DNA of 16,424 bases from Microbacteriaceae bacterium. GTDB lineage: Bacteria > Actinomycetota > Actinomycetes > Actinomycetales > Microbacteriaceae. The stretch is taken from NCBI GenBank assembly GCA_025463615.1, contig JAODAU010000037.1, forward strand, positions 1 through 16,424, given 5' to 3'. The notes under the pieces are model-generated. The model saw nothing but the letters and a program-made list of their open reading frames with translations. It had not been told where the DNA came from and made no database searches. Below, piece after piece: positions 1-7,625 of the stretch (the stretch's first letter is position 1; each line of letters opens with the position of its first letter). Position numbers and translations under genes: made by a program.

Positions 1-72
1 AAGGTCGATGCGCCGGGCAACGAGGGACCGGGCAAGGGCGGCCCTGGCAGCGACGACAAGGGCAAGGGCTGA
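1..72 (+). CDS. C-terminal end of an unknown protein (5' end outside window)
   Basis: The first 23 codons read in frame to a TGA at 70-72. The encoded tail is made almost only of Gly, Lys, Asp, Pro, Asn and Glu, ending GSDDKGKG, so it is a disordered, charged, low-complexity C-terminus. Such tails occur on secreted or surface proteins and on some nucleic-acid-binding proteins, and nothing visible decides between them. The gene converges on the response regulator, with only three bases between the two stop codons. Function cannot be assigned from this fragment. Confidence 0.6.
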   Translation, partial: KVDAPGNEGPGKGGPGSDDKGKG

Positions 73-75
73 CCC

Positions 76-732
76 TCAGCGCAGGCGATACCCCATGCCG
101 CGCACCGTCTCGATGACGTCGGCACCCAGCTTGTTGCGCAGGTAACGGATGTAGACGTCCAGCACGTTCGAGCCGGGGTCGAAGTTGTAGCCCCACACCC
201 TGCTGAGCAGCTGCTCCCTGCTCAGCACCTGTTCCGGGCTGCGCAGGAACTCCTCCAGCAGCGCGAACTCGCGGGCCGACAGGTCGACCGTCACGGTGCC
301 GAGGCTCGCCCGGCGCGTCCTGAGATCCAGGCTCAGCGCCCCGTGGCGCAGCTCGGTCGGGGCGGAGGCGGGCACCTCGCGGAGGCGCAGCCGGATGCGC
401 GCGAGCAGTTCATCCAGCCGGAACGGCTTGGCGAGGTAGTCGTTGGCCCCCTCATCCAGCGCGAGCACCGTGTCCTCCACCGAACCGCGGGCCGTCAGCA
501 TGATGACGGGCAGCAGAGGGTGGGTGACGCGAAGGCGACGGAGGATCTCGAACCCGTCCAGCGAGGGAAGCCCGATGTCGAGCAGCACGAGGTCGTACGC
601 TCCGGTCTGCGCCTCGGCGAGCCCGGATTCGCCGTCGAATTCGACGGTGCACGCGTAACCGGCCGCGCGGAGGCCGCGCGACACGAAGGCCGTGATCCGG
701 GTCTCGTCGTCGATGACGAGCACGTTGCTCAT
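76..732 (-). CDS. OmpR/PhoB-family response regulator
   Basis: A 218-residue two-component response regulator. The receiver domain (about 3-115) has the acidic pair D8-D9, the phospho-acceptor D52 in LLDIGLP, T80 in MLTARG and K102 in AKPF. The C-terminal winged-helix DNA-binding domain (about 125-218) ends in the typical block with VLSREQLL, RVWGYNFDPGSNVLDVYI and RGMGYRL. The length is normal for the family. The open frame runs further upstream, but MSNVLVIDDE is the natural N-terminus. Its ATG overlaps the stop of the histidine kinase (ATGA at 729-732), which implies translational coupling in one operon. The kinase presumably phosphorylates D52 and the regulator then binds target promoters; the targets cannot be seen here. 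Confidence 0.96.
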   Translation of the reverse strand: MSNVLVIDDETRITAFVSRGLRAAGYACTVEFDGESGLAEAQTGAYDLVLLDIGLPSLDGFEILRRLRVTHPLLPVIMLTARGSVEDTVLALDEGANDYLAKPFRLDELLARIRLRLREVPASAPTELRHGALSLDLRTRRASLGTVTVDLSAREFALLEEFLRSPEQVLSREQLLSRVWGYNFDPGSNVLDVYIRYLRNKLGADVIETVRGMGYRLR

Positions 733-2216
733 GAGCCGATCCCCTCCCCGCCGGCCGCGGACTCGCCACCGGTCAGGGGAACGACAATAGCGAACCGGGT
801 CCCGGAATCCGACGATTCGACCGTGACCACGCCGCCGTGCGAGAGCGCGATGGCCTTCACGATCGGCAGCCCGAGGCCCGAGCCGGCGATGCCGCGGTGG
901 GGTTCGACGCGCCCGAACCGCTCGAAGATGCGCTCCCGCGCCTCCTCCGGGATGCCCGGTCCGCGGTCCGCGACCCAGAACTCGACCTGGCCCCGCGCGG
1001 AGGTCGACCCCAGCTCGATGGGCGACCCGGCGGGCGAGTACTTGGCGGCGTTGTCGACGAGTTGCAGCCACGCCTGGGTGATCCGCCGGGCGTCCAGCAC
1101 GGCGGTTCCCGACGCCACCGGCCCGAGCACCCACTCGTGCGCGGGCAGCACGCTCGCCTTGGCGAACACCTGGCGGGTGAGCGCCTCGACCTCGACCGGC
1201 GCCAGCGACGGGCCGGATGCCTCGGTCTCGGCGAGCGCGGAGAGGTCGTGCACGAGGGCGGCGATCCGCTCGAGCTCGTCCACCGCCAGAGCCTGGGTCT
1301 CGATGACGTCGCGCGGGTCGTAGGGGTCGAGGGTCTCGATATGCCCCATCACGATCGCGATCGGGGTGTTCAGTTCGTGGCGCACGTCGTCGAGAAGCTG
1401 GCGCTGCCGGGTGATGCCCTGGTCCAGCCGGTCCACCATCTCGTTGACCGTGATCGTGAGTTTCGCGAGGTCGTCGCGGCCCTCCACCGGGATTCGGTCG
1501 CCGCGGCTGCTCGTGGTGATGTTCGCCGCCGCGATGCGGAGGGTGCGCAGGGGCCGAAGCAACCGGCCCGCGACGAACCAGCCCGCCGCCGCGATCACGA
1601 GCAGGGTCGCGGCCATCACCGCCCAGAAGGTGGCGAACGCGGACGAGAGATCCGCGAGCTCGGATGAGAGGTTGGCCGCGGCGACGTAGACACCGGAGTC
1701 GGGGCTTCCGCTGACGGTCACCGGCGAGGCGATGTAGCGGATCGCGCCGTCGGGAGACGACGCCGTGCCGAGTGTGACCTTGCCGCCCTTTGTCGCTGCG
1801 ACCACGGACCTCACGAAGCCGGGCACGTTCTCGACGTGAAAGGAGGTCGTCACCCCGGGCACGTATTTCGCGCGCCCGTCCACGATTCCGAGCGAGTCCT
1901 GGTTGGCGTCGGGCAGCACCCGGCTGATGACGGCCTGCACCGCCGCATCGGCCGACGTGAAGGGCAGCGGGACTGCTCCGTCCGCGCCATCCAGGGGCTT
2001 GCTGTTCGACGCACCGAGCACGATCGTGCGCGCCTGCGCCACGCGGTGCTCGAGCATGACGTCGACGGAGGCCAGGATGCGCTCGCGCTGGATGAGGAAG
2101 GTGATCGATCCCCCGGCGGCCATGCCGAGCGCGGTGACGACGACGAGGCCCACGAGAAGCCTCGCCCGCACGGGCCAGGCAGGGCGGCGCACGCCTCGCT
2201 CCGGTCCTGACCCCAT
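729..2216 (-). CDS. Sensor histidine kinase, membrane bound (HAMP-HisKA-HATPase)
   Basis: A 495-residue sensor kinase. A basic N-terminus precedes TM1 (about 18-42). An extracytoplasmic sensor region of about 150 residues follows, then TM2 (about 196-220), a HAMP linker (about 218-270), a HisKA domain with the phospho-accepting H280 in DVRHELNTPIA, and a HATPase_c domain. The ATPase shows the N box LVDNAAKYSP (N389), the G1 box VADRGPGIP (about 415-423) and the G2 box GSGLGLPIVKA (about 445-455). All catalytic motifs are intact. The periplasmic region carries no motif I recognise, so the signal is unknown. The gene lies upstream of its regulator, the reverse of the common regulator-first order. 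A CATAAT -10-like hexamer ends six bases before the ATG, suggesting leaderless transcription. Confidence 0.95.
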   Translation of the reverse strand: MGSGPERGVRRPAWPVRARLLVGLVVVTALGMAAGGSITFLIQRERILASVDVMLEHRVAQARTIVLGASNSKPLDGADGAVPLPFTSADAAVQAVISRVLPDANQDSLGIVDGRAKYVPGVTTSFHVENVPGFVRSVVAATKGGKVTLGTASSPDGAIRYIASPVTVSGSPDSGVYVAAANLSSELADLSSAFATFWAVMAATLLVIAAAGWFVAGRLLRPLRTLRIAAANITTSSRGDRIPVEGRDDLAKLTITVNEMVDRLDQGITRQRQLLDDVRHELNTPIAIVMGHIETLDPYDPRDVIETQALAVDELERIAALVHDLSALAETEASGPSLAPVEVEALTRQVFAKASVLPAHEWVLGPVASGTAVLDARRITQAWLQLVDNAAKYSPAGSPIELGSTSARGQVEFWVADRGPGIPEEARERIFERFGRVEPHRGIAGSGLGLPIVKAIALSHGGVVTVESSDSGTRFAIVVPLTGGESAAGGEGIGS

Positions 2217-2222
2217 CCCGCC

Positions 2223-2228
2223 ATTATG
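2223..2228 (-). promoter_or_regulatory. Candidate -10 box for the histidine kinase operon
   Basis: Read on the minus strand, CATAAT is followed by GGCGGG and then the kinase ATG at 2216. A transcript starting about 6-7 bases after this hexamer would begin at or next to the ATG. No good -35 is visible, so the call rests on position and on the same layout at other genes in the window. Confidence 0.45.
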
Positions 2229-2261
2229 CGGGCGGCGCTCCCAGAATCGGTGTCGGGCGCG

Positions 2262-2726
2262 TCAGTGCTCGTTCTTGATCACGAAGAACGACCCACGGAT
2301 GGTGCCCGCGAGTCTGGACTTCTGGCGCGCGAACTTGAAGCGCGAGGCGAGCTCCTCCGGCACATCCATGCCGTCCGAGAGCTTGAAGCCGACCGCGCGC
2401 TTGCCCGCGTCGTCGATCGTGTACATCACGTTGATCGAGAGACCCGACTCGTAGAACACGTAGGCCATGCGGATGCCGTCGACCTCGAACGACGTCGCCT
2501 CCAGCGGCGGCGACGCGATCACCAGGTCGCGCTCGTCGGCGAGGATGCCGCTGACCCACCCGATCGCCTCGGCCTCCTCGCTCGCCGGGCCTGTCGCGAA
2601 GTCGTGGTCGTACCTGTTCTTGAAGTAGCGCGACTCGTTGGCGCGAAGGCCCGCGAGCGCCGCCGCGACCGGGCTCGACTCGAGCCCCTCGGTCGAGACG
2701 TTCACGAAATCGACTGGTGTGCGCAT
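2262..2726 (-). CDS. Conserved-looking hypothetical protein, 154 aa
   Basis: A soluble protein without signal peptide or membrane segment. I do not recognise the family. It is rich in charged residues and mixed alpha/beta in look. Features include an early segment rich in Asn, Tyr, Phe and Lys (residues 30-43, NESRYFKNRYDHDF), a central strand-like part around VDGIRMAYVFYE (about 82-93), and a basic C-terminal third ending GSFFVIKNEH. The ATG at 2726 has a good ribosome site, GGGAGG four bases upstream, so the start is secure. Codon use matches the neighbours, supporting a real gene. It follows the kinase's 5' end in the same direction but has its own spacer, and it is divergent from the CrtC-like gene across 130 bases, so the two could share regulation. 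Confidence 0.8.
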   Translation of the reverse strand: MRTPVDFVNVSTEGLESSPVAAALAGLRANESRYFKNRYDHDFATGPASEEAEAIGWVSGILADERDLVIASPPLEATSFEVDGIRMAYVFYESGLSINVMYTIDDAGKRAVGFKLSDGMDVPEELASRFKFARQKSRLAGTIRGSFFVIKNEH

Positions 2727-2856
2727 GGGGCCTCCCGGTTCGGCATCCTGTCGATTGTCTCAGGTCCGTTCCCGGCCGCAAATGATAACCTAACCATTGC
2801 AGCGGGCGATGCGAGATCCGTCGGACCGTTCACACTGCGGTGAGGGGATCGAGCCC

Positions 2857-3942
2857 ATGGGTACCGCACGAAATGCCAGGCTCCCGCAGGACTACGTGAC
2901 GCTGGGCATCAGGCCGCAGCCGATCGCGCGCCACGAGGACGGCAGGCGCACCACCGGCGAGAAGAACACCTACGAGTGGTGGTACTTCGACTGCCACCTC
3001 GACGACGGCAGCTCGCTGGTCGTGGTGTTCTACACGAAGCCGTTCATCGAGGGCGTGACGAAGGGCCTCGCGCCGTACGTCTCGGTCGAACTGGATCGCC
3101 CCGACGGCACCCACCACGCCTGGGAGTTCCCGGCCGAGGTGAGCGAGTTCCGCGCCGCGGCCGATCGATGTGACGTCGTCTGCGGACCGAACAGCTTCCG
3201 CAACACCGAGTGGGGCGCGGTGCTCGAGTACCGCATCCACGTCGAGGAGGGTCCGCTCCAGCTGGATGTCCACCTCGTCGGCCAGGTGCCGCCGTGGCGG
3301 CCGGGCACCGGATACACGTACTTCGGCGACCACGACGAGCACTTCTTCGCGTGGCTGCCGTCGGTGCCCCAGGGGAGCGTGGCCGTCGAGCTCACCCTCG
3401 ACGGCATCCACGAGACGCTGACGGGCATCGGGTACCACGACCACAACTGGGGCGACGTGGCCATGACCAGCCTGATCAACCACTGGTACTGGGGCCGCGC
3501 CCAGGCCGGCCCGTACTCGATCGTGGCCGCGTACATCACCGCCGAGAAGGCGTACGGCGACGCCGAGGTGCCGATCTTCATGCTGGCCAGGGACGGCGTG
3601 ATCATCGCCGACGACCCGGACAAGGTGAGGCTCGTGCTCGACAACGTGCAGGTCGACGAGCTCACGGGCAAGCCCTACGCGCAGGTCGTCACCTACGACT
3701 ACTCCGACGGCGCCGACCGCTACGTGGTGCGGTACCAGCGCAAGTCGACGCTGCTCGACGCGCCGATGATCGACCGCATCACCGGTTTCAAGCACCTGCT
3801 GGCCAGGATCGCGCGCTTCGACGGCGCCTACCTGCGCTTCACCGGCCAGGTCGAGCTCGAGCACTTCGTCGACGGCAGGTCGGTCGAGTTCGTCTCCGAC
3901 CCCGGCATCTGGGAGCTCATGTGGTTCGGGCATGTGCGCTGA
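2857..3942 (+). CDS. CrtC/AttH-family lipocalin-like protein (hydroxyneurosporene synthase-like)
   Basis: A 361-residue protein of the carotenoid 1,2-hydratase (CrtC)/AttH superfamily, whose known members fold as two lipocalin-like barrels. Diagnostic motifs are EWWYFD (40-45), the strand SLVVVFYTKP (53-62), GYHDHNWGD (192-200) and HWYWGRA (209-215). Family members include CrtC, which hydrates acyclic carotenoids, and terpenoid- or lipid-tailoring enzymes; without carotenoid genes nearby the substrate is unknown. No signal peptide is seen. The ATG at 2857 is preferred because GAGGGG lies about nine bases upstream. An in-frame TTG at 2797 would add 20 residues unlike the rest. The GNAT gene follows 36 bases later on the same strand. 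Confidence 0.85.
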   Translation: MGTARNARLPQDYVTLGIRPQPIARHEDGRRTTGEKNTYEWWYFDCHLDDGSSLVVVFYTKPFIEGVTKGLAPYVSVELDRPDGTHHAWEFPAEVSEFRAAADRCDVVCGPNSFRNTEWGAVLEYRIHVEEGPLQLDVHLVGQVPPWRPGTGYTYFGDHDEHFFAWLPSVPQGSVAVELTLDGIHETLTGIGYHDHNWGDVAMTSLINHWYWGRAQAGPYSIVAAYITAEKAYGDAEVPIFMLARDGVIIADDPDKVRLVLDNVQVDELTGKPYAQVVTYDYSDGADRYVVRYQRKSTLLDAPMIDRITGFKHLLARIARFDGAYLRFTGQVELEHFVDGRSVEFVSDPGIWELMWFGHVR

Positions 3943-3965
3943 CCGCACCCGATTGACCGCGGGCC

Positions 3966-3971
3966 TACCAT
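3966..3971 (+). promoter_or_regulatory. Candidate -10 box for a leaderless GNAT transcript
   Basis: TACCAT followed by CGAGCCC and then the ATG at 3979. There is no Shine-Dalgarno sequence before this ATG. The spacing matches a transcript that starts at the start codon. No clear -35 at 16-18 bases upstream. Confidence 0.45.
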
Positions 3972-3978
3972 CGAGCCC

Positions 3979-4452
3979 ATGGCGATAGTGCTGCGCGGGC
4001 TCGACAATGCCGAGCTCGACCTGCTGTTCCTCTGGGAGCGCGACCCGGCCGCGGTGCGGCTGGCGTCGTTCACCCGCGCCGACCCCTCGGACCGGGCCGC
4101 GTTCGACGAGCACTACACGCGCATCCGCAACGACCCGGACGTGATCCTCCGCGCCATCGACGACGGCGGCGGCCTCGTGGGGACGATCGGCAGCTTCACC
4201 ATGGATGGCGCGCGCGAGGTCACCTACTGGATCGACCCATCGCGGTGGGGCGAGGGCCTGGCGTCATCCGCCCTCCGCGCGTTCCTCGAGGTGGAGGCCA
4301 CGCGCCCGCTGCACGGCCGGGTCGCCGAGCACAACGTGGGTTCCGCGACGGTGCTCGTCCGCGCGGGTTTCGTGCGCGTGGCATCCGGCGCCGGATTCGC
4401 GGAAGGTCTCGGCCGCGAGGTCGTCGAGCACGTCTACCGGCTGGACGCCTAG
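3979..4452 (+). CDS. GNAT-family N-acetyltransferase (RimJ/RimL-like)
   Basis: A 157-residue acetyltransferase expected to move an acetyl group from acetyl-CoA to an amine, possibly a protein N-terminus, amino acid or drug. The acetyl-CoA loop motif is R89-W-G-E-G-L-A with the following helix ASSALRAFLE. A later block HNVGSATVLVRAGF (about 118-131) is typical of the RimJ/RimL branch, where the Asn contacts the cofactor. The preceding strands VGTIGSFTMDG and REVTYWIDP also fit. The length is normal for a single GNAT domain. The substrate cannot be deduced. The stop TAG at 4450-4452 interlocks with the stop of the convergent membrane-protein gene within the four bases CTAG. Confidence 0.88.
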   Translation: MAIVLRGLDNAELDLLFLWERDPAAVRLASFTRADPSDRAAFDEHYTRIRNDPDVILRAIDDGGGLVGTIGSFTMDGAREVTYWIDPSRWGEGLASSALRAFLEVEATRPLHGRVAEHNVGSATVLVRAGFVRVASGAGFAEGLGREVVEHVYRLDA

Positions 4453-4922
4453 CCGGCGACGGCCTTCACCAGCACGTAGACGGCGAGCGCGACGACCACG
4501 AAACCGACCACCAGGTCGGTCCAGGTCGCGAGCTGCTCCTGGGCGTTCTTGCCCCTCTTCGGCACGTGCATGATGCCCGCGATCAGCAGGTAGATGCCGC
4601 CGGCGAATCCGGCCGGCAGCGCCCAGCCCGGCACGAGCGCGAGCAGGCCGGCGAGCCCGATGCACAGGTTCGCCATGCCGAGCTCGCGGGCCAGCTGCGT
4701 CTCCTGCACGCTCGGCTTCGCCGCACCGAGGATGGCGGTGGTCGGCCCCCTGCCCGACGCCTGCACGATGCCCGCGACGAGCAGCCGCGTGCCCACGCCC
4801 CAGAACACCCACCACTTGCCGAACACGAGGATCGGGTCGCCGCCCACCGTCGCGAGCTCGATGATCCCGGAGACGATCGGCAGCACGACGGTCTGCAGGA
4901 TGACGAGGATGAAGTAACCCAT
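4449..4922 (-). CDS. Small multi-spanning membrane protein (DUF6790-like)
   Basis: A 157-residue integral membrane protein with four to five hydrophobic segments: about 3-22, 40-56 (WWVFWGVGTRLLVAGIV), 85-117 (probably two helices) and 136-154. From memory it resembles the DUF6790 family of unknown function, with moderate certainty. Hydrophilic loops are short, and the loop MHVPKRGKNAQEQ is basic and probably cytoplasmic. The start is ATG 4922; a TTG at 4928 is possible and neither has a strong ribosome site. It lies 38 bases downstream of the SDR gene on the same strand, so it is probably transcribed with it from the MarR-controlled promoter. Confidence 0.8.
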   Translation of the reverse strand: MGYFILVILQTVVLPIVSGIIELATVGGDPILVFGKWWVFWGVGTRLLVAGIVQASGRGPTTAILGAAKPSVQETQLARELGMANLCIGLAGLLALVPGWALPAGFAGGIYLLIAGIMHVPKRGKNAQEQLATWTDLVVGFVVVALAVYVLVKAVAG

Positions 4923-4960
4923 GACCAACTATGGCGAGCGGAGATCGCCGCGCGCAAGGC

Positions 4961-5752
4961 TCAGAGCATCGCGGTCAGCACCCCGCCGTCGGCGCGCACC
5001 GCGGCGCCGTTCGTCGCGGAGGAGAGCGGGCTCGCCAGGTACACCGCGAGGCTCGCGATCTCGGTCGGATCGATGAACCGCTCGAGCAGGGACGTGCGGT
5101 TCGCGGCGGCGATGCCGGCCTTGAGGTCGTGCGCCGGCATCCCCTGCGCCGCGGCGATCTGCTCGACCGCGGAGGCCACGCCGTCGGAGTAGGTGGGGCC
5201 GCCGAGGATGGTGTTCACGGTGACCGCGGTGCCCCGCGTGAGCTTGGCGAGGCCGTTCGCGAGCGCCAGCATCCCGGCCTTGGTCGCGCCGTAGTGGATC
5301 ATGTCGGCCGGCACGTTCACACCCGACTCGCTGCCCACGAAGAGGATCCGACCCCGGCCCCGCGCGAGCATGCCGGGCAGCAGCCGCCGCGAGAGTCGCA
5401 CCCCGCTCATGAGGTTCACCGCGAAGTAGCGTTCCCAGTCGGCGTCGAGGATGTCGGCGAACGGCGTCACCTCGAACAGCCCGACGTTGTTCACCAGGAT
5501 GTCGACCTCGCCGAGATCGTCCAGCAGGCGGCTCACCTGGTCCGGGTCGCCGAAGTCGGCCGCGAGCCCGTCGACCTCCGCGCCCGGCAGTTCCGCTCGG
5601 AGGCGCTCGACGGCGGCGGCGACCCTATGCTCGCCGCGCCCGTTGACCACGACCGATGCGCCCTCGCGCAGCAGCCCGAGCGCGATCGCGTAGCCGATCC
5701 CCTGGGTCGATCCGCTCACGAATGCCCGCGTGCCCGCCAGCTGCATGTCCAT
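4961..5752 (-). CDS. SDR-family NAD(P)-dependent oxidoreductase (classical)
   Basis: A 263-residue classical short-chain dehydrogenase/reductase. The dinucleotide-binding motif is SGSTQGIG (13-20), NNVG lies at 88-91, and the catalytic tetrad is complete: N113 (AVNLMSG), Ser in GSESG (141-144), Y154 and K158 (YGATKAG). The C-terminal end with NGAAVRADGGV is standard. A basic NGRGEHR after strand 2 suggests NADP(H) use, an inference. Substrate unknown. A second ATG two codons later (5746) is an equally good start. The gene is divergent from a MarR regulator with two palindromes in between, the typical layout of a MarR-repressed oxidoreductase that handles a small lipophilic or reactive compound which also acts as inducer. 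Confidence 0.93.
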   Translation of the reverse strand: MDMQLAGTRAFVSGSTQGIGYAIALGLLREGASVVVNGRGEHRVAAAVERLRAELPGAEVDGLAADFGDPDQVSRLLDDLGEVDILVNNVGLFEVTPFADILDADWERYFAVNLMSGVRLSRRLLPGMLARGRGRILFVGSESGVNVPADMIHYGATKAGMLALANGLAKLTRGTAVTVNTILGGPTYSDGVASAVEQIAAAQGMPAHDLKAGIAAANRTSLLERFIDPTEIASLAVYLASPLSSATNGAAVRADGGVLTAML

Positions 5753-5766
5753 GTTCCACCGTTCGT

Positions 5767-5792
5767 TTTTTAGTTGCCCGATCAACTGAAAA
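5767..5792. promoter_or_regulatory. Candidate MarR operator 1 (26-bp palindrome)
   Basis: TTTTTAGTTG, a six-base spacer CCCGAT, then CAACTGAAAA. The right arm reversed is TTTTCAGTTG, so nine of ten arm positions pair. It overlaps the -10 box and start region of the minus-strand SDR promoter. Its AT-rich arms stand out from the surrounding GC-rich DNA. The adjacent divergent MarR gene is the obvious binder. Confidence 0.7.
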
Positions 5793-5818
5793 CTAGCCCG
5801 ATTTAGTTGCTCAGTCAA
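5790..5818 (-). promoter_or_regulatory. Sigma-70-type promoter for the SDR/membrane-protein operon
   Basis: On the minus strand a -35 TTGACT (5818-5813) is followed by exactly 17 bases and a -10 TAGTTT (5795-5790). The -35 lies inside operator 2 and the -10 abuts operator 1, so a repressor on both sites would block polymerase. The first ATG of the SDR is about 37 bases downstream of the -10. Confidence 0.6.
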
Positions 5819-5823
5819 ATAAA
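5802..5823. promoter_or_regulatory. Candidate MarR operator 2 (22-bp palindrome)
   Basis: TTTAGTTG, spacer CTCAGT, then CAAATAAA. Seven of eight arm positions pair and the left arm repeats the TTTAGTTG of operator 1. The two centres are 33 bp apart, about three helical turns, so dimers would sit on the same face of the DNA. Confidence 0.65.
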
Positions 5824-5851
5824 TGGCACCCCGGCGCGGGCGGAATTGCCG

Positions 5852-5857
5852 TACCCT
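5852..5857 (+). promoter_or_regulatory. Candidate -10 box for a leaderless marR transcript
   Basis: TACCCT, then six bases CGAGGC, then the ATG at 5864. The GAGG before the ATG is only one base away and too close to serve as a ribosome site, which favours leaderless initiation. The SDR operators lie 29-97 bases upstream, so autoregulation is possible. Confidence 0.45.
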
Positions 5858-5863
5858 CGAGGC

Positions 5864-6346
5864 ATGTCGAACAGTGAAGCCTTCGGCGCCGACGACCTCG
5901 AGACCTGGTCGGCGCTCGCGACCGTGCTGGAGTGGCTGCCGCCCGCGCTCGACGCGCAGCTCGGGCGCGACTCCGAGCTCACGCACTTCGAGTACGGCAT
6001 GCTGTTCGCCCTGGCGGACGCCCCGGGCCACGCCCTCCGCATGAGCACGCTGGCGGGCTACGCCAACAGCTCGCCGTCCCGACTGTCGCGGGCGACCTCC
6101 CGCCTCGAGTCGAGGGGGTGGATGCTGCGCACACCCGATCCGGACGACGGCCGCTCGACGCTCGCCACCCTCACCGCCGCCGGGCTCGCACGCGTGGAGC
6201 AGGCGATGCCGGGCCACGTGCGCGCCGTGCACCGCCTGGTGCTCGACCCGCTCACGCAGGCGCAGCGCCGCCAGCTGCTCGAGATCAGCCGGCGCATCGC
6301 GCGCGCGATCCGCGACGACGCGGGCTGGCGGCCGACCGGCGCCTAA
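5864..6346 (+). CDS. MarR-family transcriptional regulator
   Basis: A 160-residue MarR-type winged-helix regulator that should act as a dimer. The pattern is helix 1 (about 11-33), HFEYGMLFALADAPGHALRMSTLA (41-64), the recognition-helix region SSPSRLSRATSRLESRGW (69-86), the wing RTPDPDDGRSTLATLT (89-104) with the conserved D-x-R motif, and long C-terminal dimerisation helices (105-152). It is divergent from the SDR gene, with two matching palindromes between them, so it probably represses the SDR/membrane operon and perhaps itself, releasing DNA when a small ligand binds. ATG 5864 is chosen; an in-frame TTG at 5807 lies inside operator 2. The stop TAA interlocks with the stop of the convergent LtrA gene (CTAA, 6343-6346). 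Confidence 0.93.
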   Translation: MSNSEAFGADDLETWSALATVLEWLPPALDAQLGRDSELTHFEYGMLFALADAPGHALRMSTLAGYANSSPSRLSRATSRLESRGWMLRTPDPDDGRSTLATLTAAGLARVEQAMPGHVRAVHRLVLDPLTQAQRRQLLEISRRIARAIRDDAGWRPTGA

Positions 6347-7596
6347 TCGCTGAGCGCCCGCGCCAGCGCCACCGCCGCGTGCCGGTGGCCGAGCGTCTCG
6401 TAGCCGACCACGATCACCAGCGGCGAGAGGGTGATCAGGATGATGCACACCCCGAGCGGCGCTCCCAGCGACGCCACGACGACCGCGGCGACCAGCACCG
6501 CGACCGTGCCGACGAACAGCCCGACGTGGAACGGGTCGAACTGCTGCAGCAGGTACGTGTAGATCGCGAAGATCGCGATCGCGAAGAGCAGCACCGGCGT
6601 CGCGATGGCGACCACCGCACCGACCGTGCCGATCTCTGCGTGGCCCTGGACGACATCCGCGGCCACCCGCAGCCCGGCGCCGATCGCGGCGATCGAGGCG
6701 TAGATCACGATGTGGCCGTAGCCCCAGAGCACGGCGCGACGACGGTAGCGGGCCAGGATCTCGCCCGTCGGCATGATGAAGTACGACCACCAGAGCCCGA
6801 AGGTCAGGCCCACGCCGGCGACGACGACCAAGATTGCCTCGGCGCTCCACCCCTCGGCCTTGACGAGCGCCGCCACCGAGGTGACCGTGCCGAGCAGCAC
6901 CTCGCCGAGCGCGATGATCACGAGGAGGCCGTACCGCTCGGCGCTGTGGTGCGGGTTCCACGGCACCCCGCCCAGCCGCAGCTCGGTGATCGCCGGCCCG
7001 GTGAGCTCCACCAGGAACAGCGCGAGGGCCACCAGCAGCACGGGACCGAACGTCGGCCGGGCTACGGCGAGCGCGACCCATCCGACCTGCGCTGCGGCCA
7101 CGAAACCGGAGTAGATGAGGGCGGCTCGGCGCCGCTCCGGGTCCTGCACGGCCACGCGCACCCAGAGCGCGATGACCGCGACCCGCATGACGACGTACCC
7201 CGCCACCATCACCCGGTTGTCGAGGTGCTGGCCGTGGTCGATGGACGCGAACATGGCCGGGATGCCCAGCGCCAGCACCACCACGCCCACCATCTGCACC
7301 ATGGTCGCGACCCGGAAGAACCAGTCGTCCGTGTCGAAGGCGGAGGCGAACCATGAGAAGTTGATCCACGCCCAGCAGACGGAGAACATCGCGAACAGGA
7401 AGCCGCCGACGCCAGGCGCGACGTGGCCCGCGGCGACCAGATGGGCGAGCTGGTCGGCGGCCTGCCCGAACGCGATCACGAACGCCAGGTCGAACAGGAG
7501 CTCCAGCGGCGTCGACGCGCGGCCGGCCTCGTGCGGGTCGCGGCCCACCATCCTCCGGAGGCGGTGGCCCCGGGTGGTGGGCGATGCGTCGGTCAT
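6343..7596 (-). CDS. Low temperature requirement A (LtrA)-family membrane protein
   Basis: About 417 residues with roughly a dozen hydrophobic segments. The N-terminal signature STPLELLFDLAFVIAFGQ and the central HHSAERYGLLVIIALGEVLLG identify the LtrA family, named from a Listeria gene needed for growth at low temperature; the transported or modified substrate is not established. A basic N-terminus (RGHRLRRMVGRDPHEAGR) precedes the first helix. The start is uncertain: at ATG 7596 the GGGAGG lies only one base upstream, and a GTG at 7614 is also in frame. It is the third gene of a minus-strand run (SDR-like, ScoMcrA-head-like, LtrA) with a 29-base gap to the preceding gene, so co-transcription is likely. 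Confidence 0.9.
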   Translation of the reverse strand: MTDASPTTRGHRLRRMVGRDPHEAGRASTPLELLFDLAFVIAFGQAADQLAHLVAAGHVAPGVGGFLFAMFSVCWAWINFSWFASAFDTDDWFFRVATMVQMVGVVVLALGIPAMFASIDHGQHLDNRVMVAGYVVMRVAVIALWVRVAVQDPERRRAALIYSGFVAAAQVGWVALAVARPTFGPVLLVALALFLVELTGPAITELRLGGVPWNPHHSAERYGLLVIIALGEVLLGTVTSVAALVKAEGWSAEAILVVVAGVGLTFGLWWSYFIMPTGEILARYRRRAVLWGYGHIVIYASIAAIGAGLRVAADVVQGHAEIGTVGAVVAIATPVLLFAIAIFAIYTYLLQQFDPFHVGLFVGTVAVLVAAVVVASLGAPLGVCIILITLSPLVIVVGYETLGHRHAAVALARALSD

Positions 7597-7625
7597 GCCT
7601 CCCGATTGTGGCACTCCGCGCGGTC

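Noticed and set aside
343..1667. Long plus-strand open frames opposite the response regulator and kinase
   Set aside because: Antisense shadows of two genes with complete catalytic motifs; no ribosome site or recognisable domain.
2740..2856. A sigma-70 promoter with TTGTCT (2755-2760) for the CrtC-like gene
   Set aside because: No -10 hexamer lies at 16-18 bases; the nearest TANNNT (TAACCT, 2786-2791) is 25 bases away. The AT-rich patch may be regulatory, but I cannot place a promoter.
2830..4113. A 427-codon minus-strand open frame opposite the CrtC-like gene
   Set aside because: It is the antisense of a protein with clear family motifs and has Val/Glu/His/Arg-rich low-complexity composition.
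4961..7369. An 802-codon minus-strand open frame covering the SDR gene, marR and most of LtrA
   Set aside because: Only the last 263 codons are an SDR. The upstream part is antisense to marR and out of frame with LtrA, with Arg/Gly/Ala-rich composition typical of shadow frames in GC-rich DNA.
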